Shown: positions 1-9,270 of the stretch, piece after piece
Position numbering within the stretch: position 1 is the stretch's first letter
Layout of the letters: every line of letters starts with the position of its first letter
DNA from: Kitasatospora sp. NBC_00240
GTDB lineage: Bacteria; Actinomycetota; Actinomycetes; Streptomycetales; Streptomycetaceae
Direction of reading: 5' to 3'
Assembly (NCBI RefSeq): GCF_026342405.1
Contig: NZ_JAPEMU010000001.1
Coordinates: 1,922,001-1,986,000, forward strand
Length of the DNA: 64,000 bases
Made by a program: the position numbers and the translations under genes
The notes under the pieces: generated by a model
The model's input: only the letters and a program-made list of their open reading frames with translations
The model's database searches: none
Told to the model about the DNA's origin: nothing

Positions 1-855
1 AACCTCGACCGCCGGCTCTTCGACCTCGCCGAGTGCATGCCCACCGTGCCCGGCGCCGTCGGCGCGTTCCGCCGCGAGGCCCTGCTGCGGGTCGGCGGCG
101 TCAGCGACATCACCCTCGCCGAGGACACCGACCTCACCATGGCGCTCTGCCGGGACGGCTGGCGCGTCGTGTACGAGGAGCGCGCCAAGGCCTGGACGGA
201 GGCGCCCGCCTCGCTCGGCGCCCTGTGGAAGCAGCGCTACCGCTGGTGCTACGGCACCCTGCAGGCGATGTGGAAGCACCGCGGAGCGCTCGTCCAGCGC
301 GGACAGGCCGGCAAGCTCGGCCGGCGCGGGCTGCTCTACCTGCTGATGTTCCAGGTCCTGCTGCCGCTGCTCGCCCCCGTCGTGGACGTCTTCGCCGTGT
401 ACGGCCTGATCTTCCTCGACCCGGTGCGGATCGTCGGCCTGTGGGGCGCCTTCCTGCTCCTCCAGGTCCTGATGGGTCTCTACGCCTTCCGCCTGGACAA
501 GGAGCGCGCCGGGCCGCTCTGGAGCCTGCCGCTCCAGCAGTTCGTCTACCGCCAGTTGATGTACCTGGTCGTCATCCAGTCGGTCTTCACCGCCGTCGCC
601 GGGTCGCGGCTGCGCTGGCAGCGGATGGAGCGGTACGGGAGCCTGCGGGTGCCCGGGGGCGCACGTCCGGCGCCCGCGGAGCCGCCGGTGCCGGCCGGCC
701 TCGAACTCGCCCACGCGTGGACCCGTGAGGCCCACGCCGCGGCGGCCGCCGGCACCGGGCCGGGGCTGCACACCGGCCCGCCCGGCCTTCCCCGGCAGGC
801 CCCGGACCCGGCCGCACACCCGCCCGGCGGCCCGGCCCGCGGAGACTTCGGCTGA
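1..855 (+). CDS. Membrane glycosyltransferase family 2, C-terminal part (cut by window edge)
   Basis: The frame is open from base 1, so the gene starts outside the window; 284 residues are visible. They hold the second half of a processive GT2 domain: an acidic EDTDL motif near residue 41 (predicted catalytic base) and a QRYRW motif near residue 80, the Q-x-x-R-W signature of chitin, hyaluronan and cellulose synthase-type enzymes. Three or four hydrophobic membrane segments follow (about residues 110-165 and 185-205). The tail is Pro/Ala/Gly-rich and probably disordered. In streptomycetes such domains often form the C-terminal half of a polysaccharide deacetylase-glycosyltransferase fusion, but the N-terminal half cannot be seen here. 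The sugar donor and polymer are unknown. The family assignment is firm. Confidence 0.85.
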   Translation, partial: NLDRRLFDLAECMPTVPGAVGAFRREALLRVGGVSDITLAEDTDLTMALCRDGWRVVYEERAKAWTEAPASLGALWKQRYRWCYGTLQAMWKHRGALVQRGQAGKLGRRGLLYLLMFQVLLPLLAPVVDVFAVYGLIFLDPVRIVGLWGAFLLLQVLMGLYAFRLDKERAGPLWSLPLQQFVYRQLMYLVVIQSVFTAVAGSRLRWQRMERYGSLRVPGGARPAPAEPPVPAGLELAHAWTREAHAAAAAGTGPGLHTGPPGLPRQAPDPAAHPPGGPARGDFG

Positions 856-862
856 GGCGCCG

Positions 863-903
863 CTGCCCCCGGGGCTCCCGGTCGCCGGGAGACCTCGGGG
901 CAG
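863..903. terminator. GC-rich hairpin after the glycosyltransferase
   Basis: Two nested inverted repeats lie just after the stop codon: an outer pair (863-869 with 897-903) and an inner pair of seven bases around a TCG loop. No T-tract follows, as is usual for streptomycete terminators. It probably ends transcription of the glycosyltransferase. Confidence 0.5.
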
Positions 904-1096
904 CCCGGCGGGTGCCCCGGGGAGGGTCACCGGGGGTGCTCCACGAACGGCACGGACACCGGTACCGAAAAGTTGCGTCCAGGGTGTGACGAACGGGACG
1001 GCGGCCGCGCTGAGGGACATGAGAGACGGCCACCGCCGGTCCCACCGGACAGGCCGGCTCTCACCCGCCCCCATCACTGACAGTGAACGGTCACCC

Positions 1097-1885
1097 ATGC
1101 GCGCTTCTCTCACCGCCCGCGCCGTCTTCACGGCAGCGGCTGCCGGCCTCATGATCCTGCCCGCGGCGCCCTCGGCCTTCGCCACCGCCGGCACCTACAC
1201 CGTCCCGGTCCACCAGGACCTTCCGCTCACGGCCGCCGGATTCGGCGAGCACGAGGCGAAGTGCGGGACGATCGGCACCGACCAGGACGGCTGGCACTTC
1301 GTCCTGCCGGGCAACTCGACGGACTTCGTCAAGCTCACGGTCGCCTTCGACAACGGCGCACCGCAGGTGGTCACCGTCTTCGGACCGCCCACCACCAAGC
1401 ACGCCTACGTCGCGTCGGCCCCGGGCGCCAAGCTCACCTCGGCCAGCGCCGAGGTGAAGGGCGGCGAGGTGAAGTGGTTCAACCTCTCGCACACCTGCCC
1501 GGCCGTCAGCACCTCCCCGAGCCCCACCCCGTCCACGCCGGTCCCGTCGACCTCCACGACGCCGGGTACCACCGCCTCGCCGAGCGCGACGACCACCGCG
1601 ACGCCGTCCACGTCCGGGTCGCCCTCCGCCTCCGCCTCCCCGTCGGCGTCGGCCACCACCGGGACCTCGGCCGGCCCCACCGCGACATCCACCCCCTCGA
1701 CCGGCTCGACGGTCGACGCGGCCGCCGGCGGGTCCCCCTCGCCCTCGGCGAGCGCGGAGGCGACCGGTTCGGGCAGCCTGGCCTCGACCGGTGCGAACAT
1801 CGGTCTGACCCTGCTCGCCGCCCTCGGACTGGTCGGGGCCGGCACCGTCCTGGTCATGCGCCGCCGCCGGGCGGGTCAGCACTGA
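1097..1885 (+). CDS. Secreted LAxTG cell-wall-anchored protein
   Basis: 262 residues. The ATG at 1097 is chosen because it begins a clear signal peptide (MRASLTAR, a hydrophobic core, then a site near AFA-TAG); an upstream in-frame extension has no such features. A globular part of about 105 residues follows, then about 90 residues of Ser/Thr/Pro low complexity that would span the wall. The C-terminus is a sorting signal: LASTG near residue 228, a hydrophobic segment, and a basic RRRR tail. LAxTG is the motif used by class E sortases of high-GC actinobacteria, so the protein is inferred to be covalently wall-linked. The ligand or role of the globular domain is unknown. No sortase gene lies nearby. 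Confidence 0.85.
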   Translation: MRASLTARAVFTAAAAGLMILPAAPSAFATAGTYTVPVHQDLPLTAAGFGEHEAKCGTIGTDQDGWHFVLPGNSTDFVKLTVAFDNGAPQVVTVFGPPTTKHAYVASAPGAKLTSASAEVKGGEVKWFNLSHTCPAVSTSPSPTPSTPVPSTSTTPGTTASPSATTTATPSTSGSPSASASPSASATTGTSAGPTATSTPSTGSTVDAAAGGSPSPSASAEATGSGSLASTGANIGLTLLAALGLVGAGTVLVMRRRRAGQH

Positions 1886-1950
1886 CCCGACCGCCCACCG
1901 GCGGGGTGCCGACAGGGCGGGCCACCCGGCCCGCCCTGTCGTCACCACCC

Positions 1951-1997
1951 GCAGCGGACCGCGACGCAGCGGTCCGCGACGCAGCGGTCCGCGACGC
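1951..1997. repeat. 15-bp tandem direct repeat with inverted half
   Basis: A 15-bp unit is repeated head to tail at 1961-1975 and 1976-1990, and its first seven bases recur at 1991. The preceding bases 1951-1960 are the inverted counterpart of part of the unit, so a hairpin can also form. It lies between two convergent genes and may act in termination. Confidence 0.45.
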
Positions 1998-2075
1998 GTC
2001 GCACCACCCGCCCGACCTCTGCCGGCATCGGTCACCGGCCGGCCCGACCGCCACCTGCCGCGCCCCCTGCGCCCC

Positions 2076-2510
2076 CTACTGCGGGCCGCGCCCCGGCAGC
2101 GCGCAGGCCGGCGTCCCGCCCGGCATCAGGCCGCGGTTGGCCGCCACCCAGCGGTACACCGCGGCCGCCACCGGCCGCACCGGCGCCAGCGCCAGCACCC
2201 CGCCCAGGTACGCCCACGCGCCGCCGGAGCGCATCAGCAGCCGCGCCACCGCCTGCGCGCCGGCGTACACCCGCCCGTCCGGCGTCACCCAGAGCACCTC
2301 CCGCTCGGCCCGCTCCCGGCTCACCTCGCCCCGCCCGCCGGCCCGGGCGTCCAGCTCCGCGAGATCGGCGAACTGGAACGGCACCGCCTCCCAGCCGCCC
2401 GAGGCCAGGGTCTGCCGCGGATAGCGCTCCGCCACGTTCACGCAGGTCGTGCAGAAGGCGCAGTCCCCGTCGAAGACCAGCACCGGATCCCTCGTCACCG
2501 CTCGGCTCAT
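2076..2510 (-). CDS. DCC-family thiol-disulfide oxidoreductase-like protein
   Basis: 144 residues from the ATG at 2510. The DGDCAFC motif near residues 14-20 is the hallmark of the DCC family (formerly DUF393), with a CxxC pair thought to be redox active in a thioredoxin-like fold. The rest matches the usual family length (about 120-145 residues), including a hydrophobic helix rich in Leu/Ala and the RWVAANR stretch near the C-terminus. The physiological substrate is not known for this family. It stands alone, convergent with the LAxTG gene and divergent from the large membrane-protein gene at 2706. Confidence 0.8.
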   Translation of the reverse strand: MSRAVTRDPVLVFDGDCAFCTTCVNVAERYPRQTLASGGWEAVPFQFADLAELDARAGGRGEVSRERAEREVLWVTPDGRVYAGAQAVARLLMRSGGAWAYLGGVLALAPVRPVAAAVYRWVAANRGLMPGGTPACALPGRGPQ

Positions 2511-2705
2511 GACCCGATCGTCCCCCATCCGGCCGCACCTCGGGCACCGGAACCGCCGTCCGAGGGTCGAAGCGGCCGAATCCGGGGAACGATGCCGAAA
2601 CGGCCGGTACCCGACGCTGCGTGACAACTGTTCAGACGATCACCCGCGCGGCGGCACCGCTGCACGGTAACCTGCCGCTGACAAGGGGAGGAGGGCACAC
2701 CACCC

Positions 2706-4355
2706 GTGACCAAACTCGACATGACCCCGGGCGCGCAGATACCCCGTACGGACGCGGGCCCGCAGACGGCGGTCACCCAGGCGCTCTCCTCGGTCGCATA
2801 CCGCGACTCGGACCTCACGGCCTTCGAGGACGTCCAGCCCGGCAAGATCAAGGGCGGCCGCTTCAAGCTGCTGCGGCCCAACCTCGGCGAGGCCTTCAGC
2901 AAGGCCGTCGTGGCCCGCACCCTCGGTGCCAAACGCAACCCGCTGGTGCCCTCCGTCGGTGTGGACGCCCGGATGGTCGTCCAGCACTGCCTGGCCGCCC
3001 AGGAGCTCCGCGACGCCCGGGACCGCAAGCTCATGATCGTGACACTGGTCAGCGGCCTGCTCTTCCTGCCGGGCGCCCTGCTCTGGCTGGCCGCCTTCCA
3101 GATCCGGGCCTGGCTCAAGAAGGACGCCGCCGGCCGCCAGGACGTCTACGGCACCCTGGTGCTGGTCGGCGTCGGCCTGATCGCCGCCCTGCTCGCCTAC
3201 CGGCCCCCGATCAGCGGCCTGTGGGCGCCGTACTTCCGGGTGGTGACGCTCGCCCCCGTGGCCGGCTGGTTCATCGCCAAGCAGATCGTGCTGCGCAGCA
3301 CCGAGGATCTCCGGGCCCGCTGGCTCGGGCTGGTCGAGGGCAACGGCCCCGCGGCCACCGTTCCCAAGGCGGTGCCGCGCGACGACATGGACAAGAAGGC
3401 CACCGCCCTCAAGGCCCAGCTGGGGCGCCTGGAGGCCGAGCAGGAGACCAACTTCCACCACTACGCCGGGCCGAAGGGCCTGCTCGGGGCCGGGCGGCGC
3501 TGGGGCTCCTGGGACGTCAGCGCCGAGCTCAAACCCGCCGAGGGCCACCCGGACTTCCGGACCTTCCACACCTGGGACCTCGCCCGCAAGATCGGCGAAC
3601 GGCTGGGCGGGCTCGGCCGCAGCGACGTGGCGAACGGCGGCATGCCGGCCTACTCGGTGAACCACTGGGTGATCCAGCACATCCCGGAGGGCGCGGACGA
3701 GATCGGACGTCCGGGCGGCGCCAGCATGGACGGCGAAGGCTTCGTGATGCGTGACCACGCCGTCCAGGAGATCGCCAACAAGCAGACTTTCGGCCAGAGC
3801 GGCCCGCGCCACGCGGTGGCCACCCAGTTCGTCCTGCACCAGGGGCAACTGGTCTCCACCGTGCTGGTGGAGATCGTCGTCCTGTCCAACATCCTGCAGA
3901 TCACCGTCTCCGGCTACGCCCTGGGGCCGGTGCACGGCCTCTTCACCGGCAAGCCCAAGCCCAAGGAGCTGACCCGCCAGAAGACCGGCAAGTTCTGGGA
4001 GGAGGAGACCGTCCAGCTGCCGCTCATCGACAACGACGAGGTGATCCGCCAGGCCCTGCGGGCGCCCTTCATGCGGGCCCCGGTGCTGCTCGGCTGGCTG
4101 GGCGGCGGGATGGGCCTGCCGGAGCCGTTCGGGCTGCGCTCCGCCTGGGTGACCAAGACCTGGGCCAGCCGGGACAAGAGCGACGACGTGCTGCGCAGCG
4201 CCACCCCGGTGGTCTCGGCGGTCACCGCGGCGCTGGTCGACTTCCTGGACGAGCACGACATCGACACCAGCCGGTTCAGCAACCGGGTGGGCATCCTGAA
4301 GTCCGAGCTGCAGAGCGTGCGGCCGTTCCTGTCCGACGAGTACCCGGCGGGCTGA
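2706..4355 (+). CDS. Conserved actinobacterial membrane protein, function unknown
   Basis: 549 residues from a GTG at 2706, preceded by a strong GGGGAGGAGGG Shine-Dalgarno about ten bases upstream. I do not recognise a named domain. Visible features are hydrophobic segments at about residues 108-132, 148-165 and 177-197, a long central soluble region with several Lys/Glu-rich stretches, and a fourth hydrophobic region at about 380-410. The C-terminal 140 residues are soluble and predicted cytosolic. The protein looks like a multi-pass membrane protein with large soluble domains. It ends in a 31-bp perfect palindrome shared with the convergent HIT gene. Confidence 0.75.
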   Translation: MTKLDMTPGAQIPRTDAGPQTAVTQALSSVAYRDSDLTAFEDVQPGKIKGGRFKLLRPNLGEAFSKAVVARTLGAKRNPLVPSVGVDARMVVQHCLAAQELRDARDRKLMIVTLVSGLLFLPGALLWLAAFQIRAWLKKDAAGRQDVYGTLVLVGVGLIAALLAYRPPISGLWAPYFRVVTLAPVAGWFIAKQIVLRSTEDLRARWLGLVEGNGPAATVPKAVPRDDMDKKATALKAQLGRLEAEQETNFHHYAGPKGLLGAGRRWGSWDVSAELKPAEGHPDFRTFHTWDLARKIGERLGGLGRSDVANGGMPAYSVNHWVIQHIPEGADEIGRPGGASMDGEGFVMRDHAVQEIANKQTFGQSGPRHAVATQFVLHQGQLVSTVLVEIVVLSNILQITVSGYALGPVHGLFTGKPKPKELTRQKTGKFWEEETVQLPLIDNDEVIRQALRAPFMRAPVLLGWLGGGMGLPEPFGLRSAWVTKTWASRDKSDDVLRSATPVVSAVTAALVDFLDEHDIDTSRFSNRVGILKSELQSVRPFLSDEYPAG

Positions 4356-4372
4356 GCCCGACCGGGCGCTGA

Positions 4373-4437
4373 GCCCGGACACGACTGCGGGGCCCGTACC
4401 GGTGCGACCGGTACGGGCCCCGCAGTCGTGTCCGGGC
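4373..4437. terminator. 31-bp perfect palindromic bidirectional terminator
   Basis: Bases 4373-4403 and 4407-4437 are perfect inverted complements around a 3-base GCG loop. It sits between the stop codons of convergent genes and would work in both directions. There is no T-tract. Confidence 0.85.
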
Positions 4438-4470
4438 CACCCGCCCGCAGGCCGGGTGGCCCGGGCCGGG

Positions 4471-5019
4471 TCAGCCCTGCGGCCAGGCCTCGGCCAGCAT
4501 CTTGCGGGTGTCGGCGAGCAGCTGCGGCAGCACCTTGGTGTGGCCGACCACGGGCATGAAGTTGGTGTCCCCACCCCAGCGCGGCACCACGTGCTGGTGC
4601 AGGTGCGCGGCGATGCCGGCGCCCGCGGCCGTGCCCTGGTTCATCCCGATGTTGAAGCCGTGCGCCCCCGAGGCGGCGCGCAGCGCGGTCATCGCCTTCT
4701 TGGTGAAGACCGCGAGCTCGTCGGTCTCGGCCGCGTCCAGCTCGGTGTAGTCGGCCACGTGCCGGTACGGGACGACCATCAAGTGGCCGCCGTTGTACGG
4801 GTACAGGTTGAGCACCGCGAACACCGCGGCGCCGCGGGCGACGACCAGCCCCTCCTCGTCGCTCAGCGAGGGGATCGAGCAGAACGGGCAACCGTCGTCC
4901 GGAGCCGGGCCGGTGGGCTTGTTCTCGCCCTGGATGTAGGCCATCCGATGGGGGGTCCACAGGCGGCGGAAGCCGTCCGGCTCCCCGACGCCCCTTTGCA
5001 GTTCCGGCTCACTCGTCAT
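4471..5019 (-). CDS. HIT-family protein, probable AP4A phosphorylase
   Basis: 182 residues from the ATG at 5019 (MTSEPEL), chosen over longer readings because the similarity to the family begins there. The histidine triad HLHQHVV lies near residues 139-145 and supplies the nucleophile for nucleotidyl transfer. A CPFC motif near residue 44 is the zinc-binding Cys pair seen in actinobacterial members. The gene lies directly downstream of thrS, the same neighbourhood as the mycobacterial AP4A phosphorylase (Rv2613c beside thrS). AP4A is made by aminoacyl-tRNA synthetases, so the pairing makes sense. The function is inferred from motif and synteny; another HIT hydrolase activity remains possible. 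Confidence 0.85.
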   Translation of the reverse strand: MTSEPELQRGVGEPDGFRRLWTPHRMAYIQGENKPTGPAPDDGCPFCSIPSLSDEEGLVVARGAAVFAVLNLYPYNGGHLMVVPYRHVADYTELDAAETDELAVFTKKAMTALRAASGAHGFNIGMNQGTAAGAGIAAHLHQHVVPRWGGDTNFMPVVGHTKVLPQLLADTRKMLAEAWPQG

Positions 5020-5123
5020 GCTGATCAGCATATTCGCCGAGGGCCGCTTGCAAAGCAGTGCGGGGCAGACTCGTGGAGTCCGCCCCGCACCGCTCACCGC
5101 CCCGGTGTCACCACCGGGGGGCG

Positions 5124-7100
5124 TCACACCTGGATACGACGCTCCACGGCGTCCACGATCTCGGCGATCGCCTCGGCGACCGGCACACCGTTCTTCTGCT
5201 CACCGTTGCGGTAGCGGAAGGAGACCGCGTTCGCCTCGATGTCCTCGTTGCCCGCGATCAGCATGAACGGGAACTTCTGCTTCTGCGCGTTGCGGATCTT
5301 CTTCTGCATCCGGTCGTCCGAGGCGTCCACCTCGACCCGGATCCCGCGCTTCTTCAGCTCGGCCGCGACCTCCTGGAGGTACGGCACGTGCTCGTCGGTG
5401 ATCGGGATGCCGACCACGGTGACCGGGGCGAGCCACGGCGGCATGGCGCCGGCGTAGTGCTCCAGCAGCACCGCGAAGAACCGCTCGATCGAGCCGAACA
5501 GGGCGCGGTGGATCATGACCGGGCGCTGGCGCGAGCCGTCCGCCGCGGTGTACTCCAGGTCGAAGCGCTCCGGCAGGTTGAAGTCCAGCTGGATGGTGGA
5601 CATCTGCCAGGTGCGGCCGATCGCGTCCTTCGCCTGGACGGAGATCTTCGGGCCGTAGAAGGCCGCGCCGCCCGGGTCCGGCACCAGCGGCAGGCCCTGC
5701 TTCTCGGCCACGCTGCGCAGGACCTCGGTGGCCTCCTCCCAGGTCTCGTCCGAACCCACGTACTTGACCGGGTCCTTGGTGGAGAGCTCCAGGTAGAAGT
5801 CGGTGAGGCCGTAGTCGCGCAGCAGGTCGAGCACGAAGGTCAGCGTGGAGTCGAGCTCGTCCGCCATCTGCTCACGGGTGCAGTAGATGTGCGCGTCGTC
5901 CTGGGTGAAGCCGCGGGCGCGGGTCAGACCGTGCACCACACCGGACTTCTCGTACCGGTACACGGTGCCGAACTCGAAGAGGCGCAGCGGCAGTTCGCGG
6001 TAGGAGCGGCCGCGCGCGTCGAAGATCAGGTTGTGCATCGGGCAGTTCATCGGCTTGAGGTAGTAGTCCACGCCCTCGTCGAGCTGCATGGGGGGGTACA
6101 TACCGTCGGCGTACCAGTCCAGGTGGCCGCTCTTCTCGAAGAGCTTCCCCTTGGTGGCGTGCGGGGTGTAGACGAACTCGTACCCCTCCTCCTCGTGCCG
6201 CTTGCGCGAGTAGTCCTCCATGGTGCGGCGGATGATGCCGCCCTTGGGGTGGAAGACCGCGAGGCCGGAGCCGATCTCCTCGGGGATCGAGAAGAGGTCC
6301 AGCTCGTTGCCGAGCTTGCGGTGGTCGCGCTTCTCGGCCTCCACCAGGAAGTCCAGGTGGGCCTTCAGCTCGTCCTTGGACGGCCAGGCGGTGCCGTAGA
6401 TGCGCTGCAGCATCGGGTTCTTCTCGCTGCCGCGCCAGTAGGCGGCCGCGTTGCGCATCAGCTTGAACGCCGGGATCTGCCGGGTGCTCGGCAGGTGCGG
6501 GCCACGGCAGAGGTCGCCCCAGCACAGGTCGCCGGTCTTGGCGTCCAGGTTGTCGTAGATGGTCAGCTCGGCGCCGCCCACCTCGACGGCGGAGCCGTCC
6601 TCGGCGGAGGCGGAACCCTTGAGGCCGATCAGCTCCAGCTTGTACGGCTCGGCGGCCAGTTCCTCGCGGGCGGCGTCGTCGGCGACCACCCGGCGGGAGA
6701 ACTTCTGCCCACGCTTGATGATCTCCTGCATCTTCTTCTCGATGGCCTTGAGGTCATCGGGGTGGAACGGCTTCTCGACGTCGAAGTCGTAGTAGAACCC
6801 GTCCTTGACCGGCGGGCCGATGCCGAGCTTGGCCTCGGGGAAGAGCTGCTGCACGGCCTGCGCCATCACGTGCGCGGTGGAGTGCCGCAGGATGTCCAGG
6901 CCGTCCTTGCTGCCGATCTCGACGGGCTCGACCTCGTCGCCGTCCTGGACGGCGTACGCGAGGTCCTTGAGCGCGCCGGCGACCCGGGCAGCGATGATCG
7001 AGCGGTCGTCGGCGAAGAGCTCGGCGGCCGTCGTGCCCGTGGTCACCACGCGCTCTTCCCGATCGGGTTCGCGGTTGATGATTACCCGGACGTCCGTCAC
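5124..7100 (-). CDS. thrS: Threonine-tRNA ligase
   Basis: 658 residues. The GTG at 7100 (VTDVRVI) is chosen because AGGAGA sits five bases upstream; a longer reading to 7139 has no ribosome site. Order of domains: TGS domain (about 1-60), the editing domain with the [11 protein letters not shown] metal-site segment (about 70-230), the class II catalytic core, and a C-terminal anticodon-binding domain (about 545-658). Zinc ligands of the active site are visible in MNCPMH (Cys), in DDAHIYC (His) and in IHRALFGS (His). It charges tRNA-Thr in the cytosol. The 158-bp upstream region shows no recognisable T-box. Confidence 0.98.
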   Translation of the reverse strand: MTDVRVIINREPDREERVVTTGTTAAELFADDRSIIAARVAGALKDLAYAVQDGDEVEPVEIGSKDGLDILRHSTAHVMAQAVQQLFPEAKLGIGPPVKDGFYYDFDVEKPFHPDDLKAIEKKMQEIIKRGQKFSRRVVADDAAREELAAEPYKLELIGLKGSASAEDGSAVEVGGAELTIYDNLDAKTGDLCWGDLCRGPHLPSTRQIPAFKLMRNAAAYWRGSEKNPMLQRIYGTAWPSKDELKAHLDFLVEAEKRDHRKLGNELDLFSIPEEIGSGLAVFHPKGGIIRRTMEDYSRKRHEEEGYEFVYTPHATKGKLFEKSGHLDWYADGMYPPMQLDEGVDYYLKPMNCPMHNLIFDARGRSYRELPLRLFEFGTVYRYEKSGVVHGLTRARGFTQDDAHIYCTREQMADELDSTLTFVLDLLRDYGLTDFYLELSTKDPVKYVGSDETWEEATEVLRSVAEKQGLPLVPDPGGAAFYGPKISVQAKDAIGRTWQMSTIQLDFNLPERFDLEYTAADGSRQRPVMIHRALFGSIERFFAVLLEHYAGAMPPWLAPVTVVGIPITDEHVPYLQEVAAELKKRGIRVEVDASDDRMQKKIRNAQKQKFPFMLIAGNEDIEANAVSFRYRNGEQKNGVPVAEAIAEIVDAVERRIQV

Positions 7101-7200
7101 CGGTCTCTCCTGACGTGCTGGAAGCGTGAGACGCAGCACTTCGCTGCGCGTTCACGATGGTACCGAGAGCGGCGACCGCCTCGCGCACCCATATACGGTT

Positions 7201-7229
7201 CCGCCGCCCGCGGCGGCCGCGGGCGGCGG
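7201..7229 (-). terminator. 11-bp GC hairpin between two minus-strand genes
   Basis: Bases 7201-7211 pair perfectly with 7219-7229 around a 7-base loop. It lies 30 bases after the stop of the gene at 7259-8416 and before thrS, so it probably separates the two transcripts. No T-tract follows. Confidence 0.6.
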
Positions 7230-7258
7230 TAGGGTGCGCCCCCCAGGGGCCGGGCCGC

Positions 7259-8416
7259 TCAGTCCGGAGCGCCCTCCCCCAGCGTCTTGAGCAGCCGCTC
7301 GCGCTCGGCGTCCTCCAGCCGGACCAGCTCCAGGCCGTGCGGCCGGCCGAGCTTGCGGAACCCCCCACGCCGCTCCAGCCGGCCACCGACCCGGACCGGG
7401 ACGCCGGCCAGGTGGGCCTCCGCGGCCAGCCGGTACGCGCGGTCGTCCAGTCGGACCTTCACCTCGGCGACCTCGGCGCCGCTGAGCACCCGCAGCCGTA
7501 CCGACCCGGGGCCGGTCGGGCCGCCGCGCTTGAGCCGCACCACCACACCGACCACCGTGACCGTCACCGCCGGCTCGATCCGCTCCAGCAGTTCGGCGGC
7601 CTCCTCCAGGGCGGGCAGGTCGCCGGGGGAGAACTCCAGGGCGATCCGGCGGTCGCCGAAACCGCCCGGGGTGCCGACCGCGGCCGACCAGGCCACCGAC
7701 ACCTGCGCCGCGGTCGCGCCGCGCACCAACTGCTGGACGGCCTCCACCAGTTCGCGGCTGACGCCGCTCTGCACGGCGTTCTCGAAGGCCTCAAGTCCGC
7801 CGCTGACCCGCCGGTAGTCGACGGCGTCGCGCATCGCCTCCAGTGCCCGGACCAGCGTGGTGACGGCGGCTCGGCCCTCCGGCGCCGGGGTGTAGGCGGT
7901 GAGGCCGCCGGCTGCGGCGGGCCCGACCACCAGGGCCCGCTGCACGAAGTCCCCGGCCCAGCCGTCCAACCGGGCGCCGAAGTAGGCGGCCCTGGTGCGG
8001 GCGGCCTTGGCGGCGGCGGAGAGCATCGCCCGGGCCGCCTCGTGCAGCCGTTCCTCGCCCTCCCAGGTCACCGCACCGGGCACGCCGGGCTGCTCGCGCC
8101 GCCACTGGATCTCGTCCCCCGGCACGGTGAGCGCCAGCAGGATCGAGCGGGCGGACGGGGTGTGCGAGCGGGAGAGGGCGGTCACCGCGTCGCCGAGCAG
8201 CTCCACCGCGTCGTCGAACCCGCCACCGGCCGGCACCAGCACGCTGGTGCCGGGGTCGCTGTCGCCCGGCGGCGTCCACCGCCCGTAACGGGCCGTCGGG
8301 CCGCCGCGCCGCACCCAGCCGTGCCGGGCGAGCAGGGTGGCCAGCACCGCCGGGTCGACCGCCGCGGGGTCCGGCAGCGCCGGCGCCCCGTCCTCGGACA
8401 TCCGGGTACCCGTCAT
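7259..8416 (-). CDS. Unknown 385-residue protein paired with a DUF4365 gene
   Basis: The ATG at 8416 has GGAGGAG eight bases upstream. I do not recognise the family. The sequence is soluble, rich in Ala/Gly/Arg, with alternating helices and strands and no signal peptide or membrane segment. Residues about 270-385 contain a run of short beta-type segments (PAVTVTVVGVVVRLKR, VRLRVLSGAEVAEVKVRL) like a small beta domain that could bind nucleic acid or protein. It starts only 34 bases after the DUF4365 gene in the same direction, so the two are very likely one operon. Function cannot be given. Confidence 0.7.
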   Translation of the reverse strand: MTGTRMSEDGAPALPDPAAVDPAVLATLLARHGWVRRGGPTARYGRWTPPGDSDPGTSVLVPAGGGFDDAVELLGDAVTALSRSHTPSARSILLALTVPGDEIQWRREQPGVPGAVTWEGEERLHEAARAMLSAAAKAARTRAAYFGARLDGWAGDFVQRALVVGPAAAGGLTAYTPAPEGRAAVTTLVRALEAMRDAVDYRRVSGGLEAFENAVQSGVSRELVEAVQQLVRGATAAQVSVAWSAAVGTPGGFGDRRIALEFSPGDLPALEEAAELLERIEPAVTVTVVGVVVRLKRGGPTGPGSVRLRVLSGAEVAEVKVRLDDRAYRLAAEAHLAGVPVRVGGRLERRGGFRKLGRPHGLELVRLEDAERERLLKTLGEGAPD

Positions 8417-8450
8417 GTGTCCGCTCCTCCCAGCCGGGGGCGCCGCCCGG

Positions 8451-9035
8451 TCACGGGCTGCCGCCCGCGCCGACCCTCGCCATGATCTCGCACAGTGCGC
8501 GGTCGTCGAAGACCTTGGCCACCGGCACCCGCACGTTGGTCCGCCGTTGCCCGGTGACCGGGTGGCCGGCCAGGTTGACCCAGTAGCAGCAGTGCCGCAG
8601 CTCCAGGGCGTCCGGCCGGGCCTGCAGCCACCGGTCGACCTGGCGCGGCAGCAGCATGACCACCAGGATCTTCGGCACCGCGACCTGCGCGCGGGCCAGT
8701 TTGCGCAGGTGGGCGTTGTCGAGCGTGAAACTGAAGTGCGGCCCGGCCGGGGCCGCCGCGATCTGCTGGGTGGCCTTCAGCTGGATCTTGACGGTGACCT
8801 CGTCGTCGACCGTGTGCGCCGGGGAGCCGTGGCTGACCTGCCAGTCGATCCCGTTGTCCGGGAAGGGCTGGGAGAGCGAGCAGCCGGCCGCCGCGGCGAC
8901 CGCGTGCAGGTAGGCCACCTGCAGGGTCTCCATGCAGGCGGTGGTCGCCAGGTTGCCGCGCGGCGCGGCCGCCGTTCCTCCGGCCGTGCTCACGGCCCGC
9001 GTCGTGTCCCCGGACTGCGGTTGCGTCAGCGCCAT
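8451..9035 (-). CDS. DUF4365 domain protein, nuclease-like
   Basis: 194 residues from the ATG at 9035, preceded by GGGGAGGCGGGAG. The central segment DNGIDWQV followed about 25 residues later by VKIQLKAT fits DUF4365, a family considered a divergent PD-(D/E)xK nuclease fold: the Asp and the Q-x-K pair would be the metal and catalytic positions. Such domains occur singly and in association with defence or DNA-processing proteins. It is the first gene of a two-gene operon with the unknown gene at 7259-8416. Nuclease activity is an inference from the motif. The substrate and role are unknown. Confidence 0.7.
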   Translation of the reverse strand: MALTQPQSGDTTRAVSTAGGTAAAPRGNLATTACMETLQVAYLHAVAAAAGCSLSQPFPDNGIDWQVSHGSPAHTVDDEVTVKIQLKATQQIAAAPAGPHFSFTLDNAHLRKLARAQVAVPKILVVMLLPRQVDRWLQARPDALELRHCCYWVNLAGHPVTGQRRTNVRVPVAKVFDDRALCEIMARVGAGGSP

Positions 9036-9165
9036 GGCTCCCGCCTCCCCACCTCGGCGCGCGGCGCCCGCCCCGTTCGAACAGACCGCCGTCGGAATCA
9101 TCCCCGAGCAGGCCGGCGGCAAACGGTTGAGGGCCTGTCAGAACGGGGTATCACCTGGACAGGAC

Positions 9166-9216
9166 GAGATCGGGCGGGCGCACCGCCGGTCCTCGGCGGT
9201 CCGCCCGCCCGGTCTC
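9166..9216. other. Long imperfect inverted repeat between divergent genes
   Basis: About 20 bases on each side (9166-9188 with 9195-9216) pair with few mismatches around a short loop. Genes diverge on either side, so it is not an ordinary terminator. It may lie in the leader of the exonuclease gene or be an operator. Confidence 0.45.
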
Positions 9217-9270
9217 CCCGGCTCCGGTTGAGAGTCCGCATCTCCTGAGGGCAGTACCTGAGGGGCAGTT

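Noticed and set aside
7101..7258. T-box or leader peptide before thrS
   Set aside because: No specifier-loop or T-box sequence (TGGNACC-like) in the right place and no Thr-rich frame.
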